This document shows, piece after piece, positions 62,251 to 64,000 of a stretch of DNA of 64,000 bases. Source of the DNA: an uncultured Winogradskyella sp. GTDB taxonomy: Bacteria; Bacteroidota; Bacteroidia; Flavobacteriales; Flavobacteriaceae. The notes beneath the pieces are model-generated. The model was not told the DNA's origin. It worked only from the letters and a program-made list of their open reading frames with translations, and ran no database searches. How positions within the stretch are numbered: the stretch's first letter is position 1; each line of letters starts with the position of its first letter. The stretch covers positions 1,297,596 through 1,361,595 of the forward strand of contig NZ_CANMCZ010000001.1 in the NCBI RefSeq assembly GCF_947496485.1. The letters run 5' to 3'. The translations under genes and the position numbers were made by a program.

Positions 62251-63435
62251 ATGACAGAAACTAGTCTTAAGACATATAAGAAACAAACTGAAGCAACAAA
62301 TCGAATTTTTCACCATATCGTTGGAGAACATCCTGGATCTACTATGGTTTTTTTTGGAGGAATACATGGTAATGAATATGCCGGAGTTAAGGCCTTAGAT
62401 AGTGTCTTAAAAAACATTAATACCAAAGAGGTGTATGGTGAAATTTATGGTGTTTATGGCAACATAAAAGCATTAGAACAAAATAAGCGATTTCTAAAGT
62501 CTGATCTCAACAGAATGTGGACATTGAAGCAACTAAAAGCATTAAAACACAATGTAGAATTAAACGAGGAGGAACAAGAGCAAGAGGAGCTTTTTTATTT
62601 TTTAAACAAGCTTTTAGCCAAAACAAAAAGCCCTCTTTACTTTATAGATCTTCACACCACATCAAGCAAGTCGCTTCCTTTTATTACTATTAACGACGCT
62701 TTAATTAACAGAAAGTTTTCTAGCTGTTTTCCTGTTCCGATCGTCCTAGGTATAGAGGAGTATTTGGAAGGCCCTCTCTTAAGTTATCTTAATACTTTAG
62801 GTTATGTATCTCTTGGTTTTGAATCTGGTCAACACACAGATCCCAGCGCAATTACTAATTGTGAGGCATTTATACACTTGGCGCTTAAAAACGCAGGGAA
62901 TTTAAAATCTACAGATGCAAAACGCCATGAAAACGAACTAATAAAAGCCACTAAAAAAGTATCCTCAATTTTTGAGGTTATTTATAAATATCACATAAAA
63001 CCCAAAGAAGATTTTGCAATGGAGAATGGGTTCGAAAGTTTTCAAAATATAAAAAAAGGAGCACTACTCGCAATAACCGACGGCATAAAGATATATTCAG
63101 ATTATAACGCTAAATTATTTATGCCTCTATATCAAAAGTCTGGCAATGACGGCTTCTTTATTATAAGATCAATTCCACGATTTTACCTTAAGCTGTCTGA
63201 GCTATTAAGAAAAATACATGCAGACAATTTGTTAACTGTGCTTCCGGGAATTTCGTGGCACAATAAAAACTCAGGAGTTTTAAAGGCAAACCTAAAGGTG
63301 ACACGTTTTATGGCCAAGTCTATTTTTCATCTGTTTGGTTATAGGAACAAACAAGTTGATAAAACACATTTACTATTATATAATCGAGAGCGTGTTTCTA
63401 AAAATGAGATGTATAAGAATGAACAATGGTATTAA
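62251..63435 (+). CDS. Succinylglutamate desuccinylase/aspartoacylase family protein
   Basis: A 394-residue zinc-dependent M14-like amidohydrolase. The metal site is VFFGGIHGNEYAGVKALDSV (His and Glu ligands near residues 36-40) and YFIDLHTTSSKSLP near 130 (third ligand His). IEEYLEGPLLSYLNTLGYVS and GFESGQHTDPS follow as in AstE/aspartoacylase. A C-terminal about 150-residue region has no assigned function. It lies two bases after the GCS2-like gene, and a hairpin terminator ends it. Confidence 0.85.
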   Translation: MTETSLKTYKKQTEATNRIFHHIVGEHPGSTMVFFGGIHGNEYAGVKALDSVLKNINTKEVYGEIYGVYGNIKALEQNKRFLKSDLNRMWTLKQLKALKHNVELNEEEQEQEELFYFLNKLLAKTKSPLYFIDLHTTSSKSLPFITINDALINRKFSSCFPVPIVLGIEEYLEGPLLSYLNTLGYVSLGFESGQHTDPSAITNCEAFIHLALKNAGNLKSTDAKRHENELIKATKKVSSIFEVIYKYHIKPKEDFAMENGFESFQNIKKGALLAITDGIKIYSDYNAKLFMPLYQKSGNDGFFIIRSIPRFYLKLSELLRKIHADNLLTVLPGISWHNKNSGVLKANLKVTRFMAKSIFHLFGYRNKQVDKTHLLLYNRERVSKNEMYKNEQWY

Positions 63436-63438
63436 AGC

Positions 63439-63467
63439 GAAAACCCCATCAACTTGATGGGGTTTTC
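63439..63467. terminator. Bidirectional hairpin terminator
   Basis: GAAAACCCCATCAA and TTGATGGGGTTTTC form a near-perfect stem with minimal loop, three bases after the AstE-like stop and 20 bases from the convergent M1 peptidase stop; T-runs flank both sides. Confidence 0.85.
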
Positions 63468-63487
63468 AGTGTTTGAATTTCAACAGC

Positions 63488-64000
63488 CTATTCTAAAGTT
63501 AATGTATTATTCTCGCGTTTAACATCAGCCATCATCTGGGTACTATCAATTTCTACAGATTTCACAGTTTTGTTAGCTTCAAAAGTATAGGTTGGCATCG
63601 CCCAAGCCCAATCATTAATTATAGTTGCTGAGGTTGGTTTTTCACCTCGCATCATTTGTAGAGGAATATAAAATTCTTCAGTAGAACCATCCGCATATGT
63701 TACAGAAAGATCAATAGGCATAGGCATTAGACCAATACGCTCTAAGGTTATGGATTTTCCCTCAACAGCTTTTACACCATAATCTATGGTGTTTGTGGTT
63801 TGTGCAAAATCAATTAAATACCAATCGAGTTCTAAATCCGTTATACGTTCAGCTGTTCTAACAATATCCATTGGCTTAGGGTGCTTAAAAGAAAAATCAG
63901 TAAAGTATTTTTTAATAGTCTCTTTTAAGTTGCCCTCACCTATAACATAACCTAATTGCGCCATAAAAACAGCCCCTTTACTATATGCTGAAGCTCCATA
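63488..64000 (-). CDS. M1 family metallopeptidase (N-terminus cut by window edge)
   Basis: The frame is open from 64000 to the stop at 63488, giving the last 170 residues of a longer gene; the internal Met at 63964 is not the true start. The visible part starts YGASAYSKGAVFMAQLGYVI, typical of the region after the HEXXH zinc site in Bacteroidetes M1 peptidases, continues with TDLELDWYLIDFAQTTNTID and ends in a beta-domain. The catalytic site itself is outside the window, so activity cannot be checked. Confidence 0.82.
   Translation of the reverse strand, partial: YGASAYSKGAVFMAQLGYVIGEGNLKETIKKYFTDFSFKHPKPMDIVRTAERITDLELDWYLIDFAQTTNTIDYGVKAVEGKSITLERIGLMPMPIDLSVTYADGSTEEFYIPLQMMRGEKPTSATIINDWAWAMPTYTFEANKTVKSVEIDSTQMMADVKRENNTLTLE

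Noticed and set aside
61771-62367. 198-codon minus-strand frame across the GCS2-like/AstE-like junction
   Set aside because: It is antisense to two well-supported genes and Ser/Phe/Leu-rich, typical of a shadow frame.

Overview
The window is AT-rich, compact DNA from a Bacteroidetes chromosome, most likely family Flavobacteriaceae. The signs are a C-terminal type IX secretion sorting domain, the DUF6427/DUF6341/purD neighbourhood, DUF4837, DUF6909 and DUF4175 proteins, a GldL-like membrane protein, and promoters of the Bacteroidetes form TTG-N19-TAnnTTTG. Species cannot be named from sequence alone. No rRNA, insertion sequence, prophage or CRISPR array was seen; there is one tRNA (Cys, GCA anticodon).

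Layout. Positions 1-2056 hold a truncated DUF6427 gene (minus strand, running off the left edge), DUF6341 and purD. Positions 2142-22337 are a surface-polysaccharide locus. It has an adenylate-forming CapK-like enzyme and a glycosyltransferase on the plus strand, converging on a long minus-strand run. That run, in transcription order, is a Wzz-like protein, rfbB-rfbA-rfbC-rfbD (dTDP-rhamnose), a flippase, two HprK-like P-loop proteins, two O-antigen polymerase/ligase-like proteins, a glycosyltransferase, an asparagine synthase-type amidotransferase, a third polymerase-like membrane protein, an alpha/alpha-barrel protein, a WecB/TagA transferase and a WcaJ-type initiating phosphotransferase. 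Together these could start, build, flip and polymerise a rhamnose-containing repeat unit; no outer-membrane Wza exporter is present here.

Positions 22341-31784 carry DUF6909, a GH3 family protein, an M23 envelope peptidase, TatA, DUF4837, an MltD-like lytic transglycosylase, pgk and the DNA polymerase III delta' gene. Positions 31821-47637 hold an OmpH-like protein, a methyltransferase, mnmG, ybeY, a 1200-residue DUF4175 protein, an AlkB-type alkane monooxygenase, an orphan Imm22 immunity gene, gltX, an outer-membrane barrel, an SPFH protein and glnS. Positions 47703-54951 hold folB, tRNA-Cys, small membrane and secreted proteins, LysE, a zinc-ribbon/YbjQ pair, rnr and a T9SS-sorted repeat protein. 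Positions 55555-64000 hold rpiB, a cation efflux protein, a GNAT enzyme, an OmpA protein, an S41 protease with rnpA, a GCS2-like/CBS protein paired with an AstE-like hydrolase, and the C-terminal end of an M1 peptidase.

The most notable non-coding signals concern chromosome maintenance. The only long gene-free stretch (54952-55554) is very AT-rich, carries several TTATTAACA-like repeats resembling DnaA boxes and ends in a perfect 18-bp palindrome. About 20 kb away, mnmG is bracketed by two parS-like sites. Genes to the left lie mostly on the minus strand, as expected for leftward replication from that stretch. I propose it as a candidate oriC with linked centromere sites; this is inference and needs GC skew or marker-frequency data.
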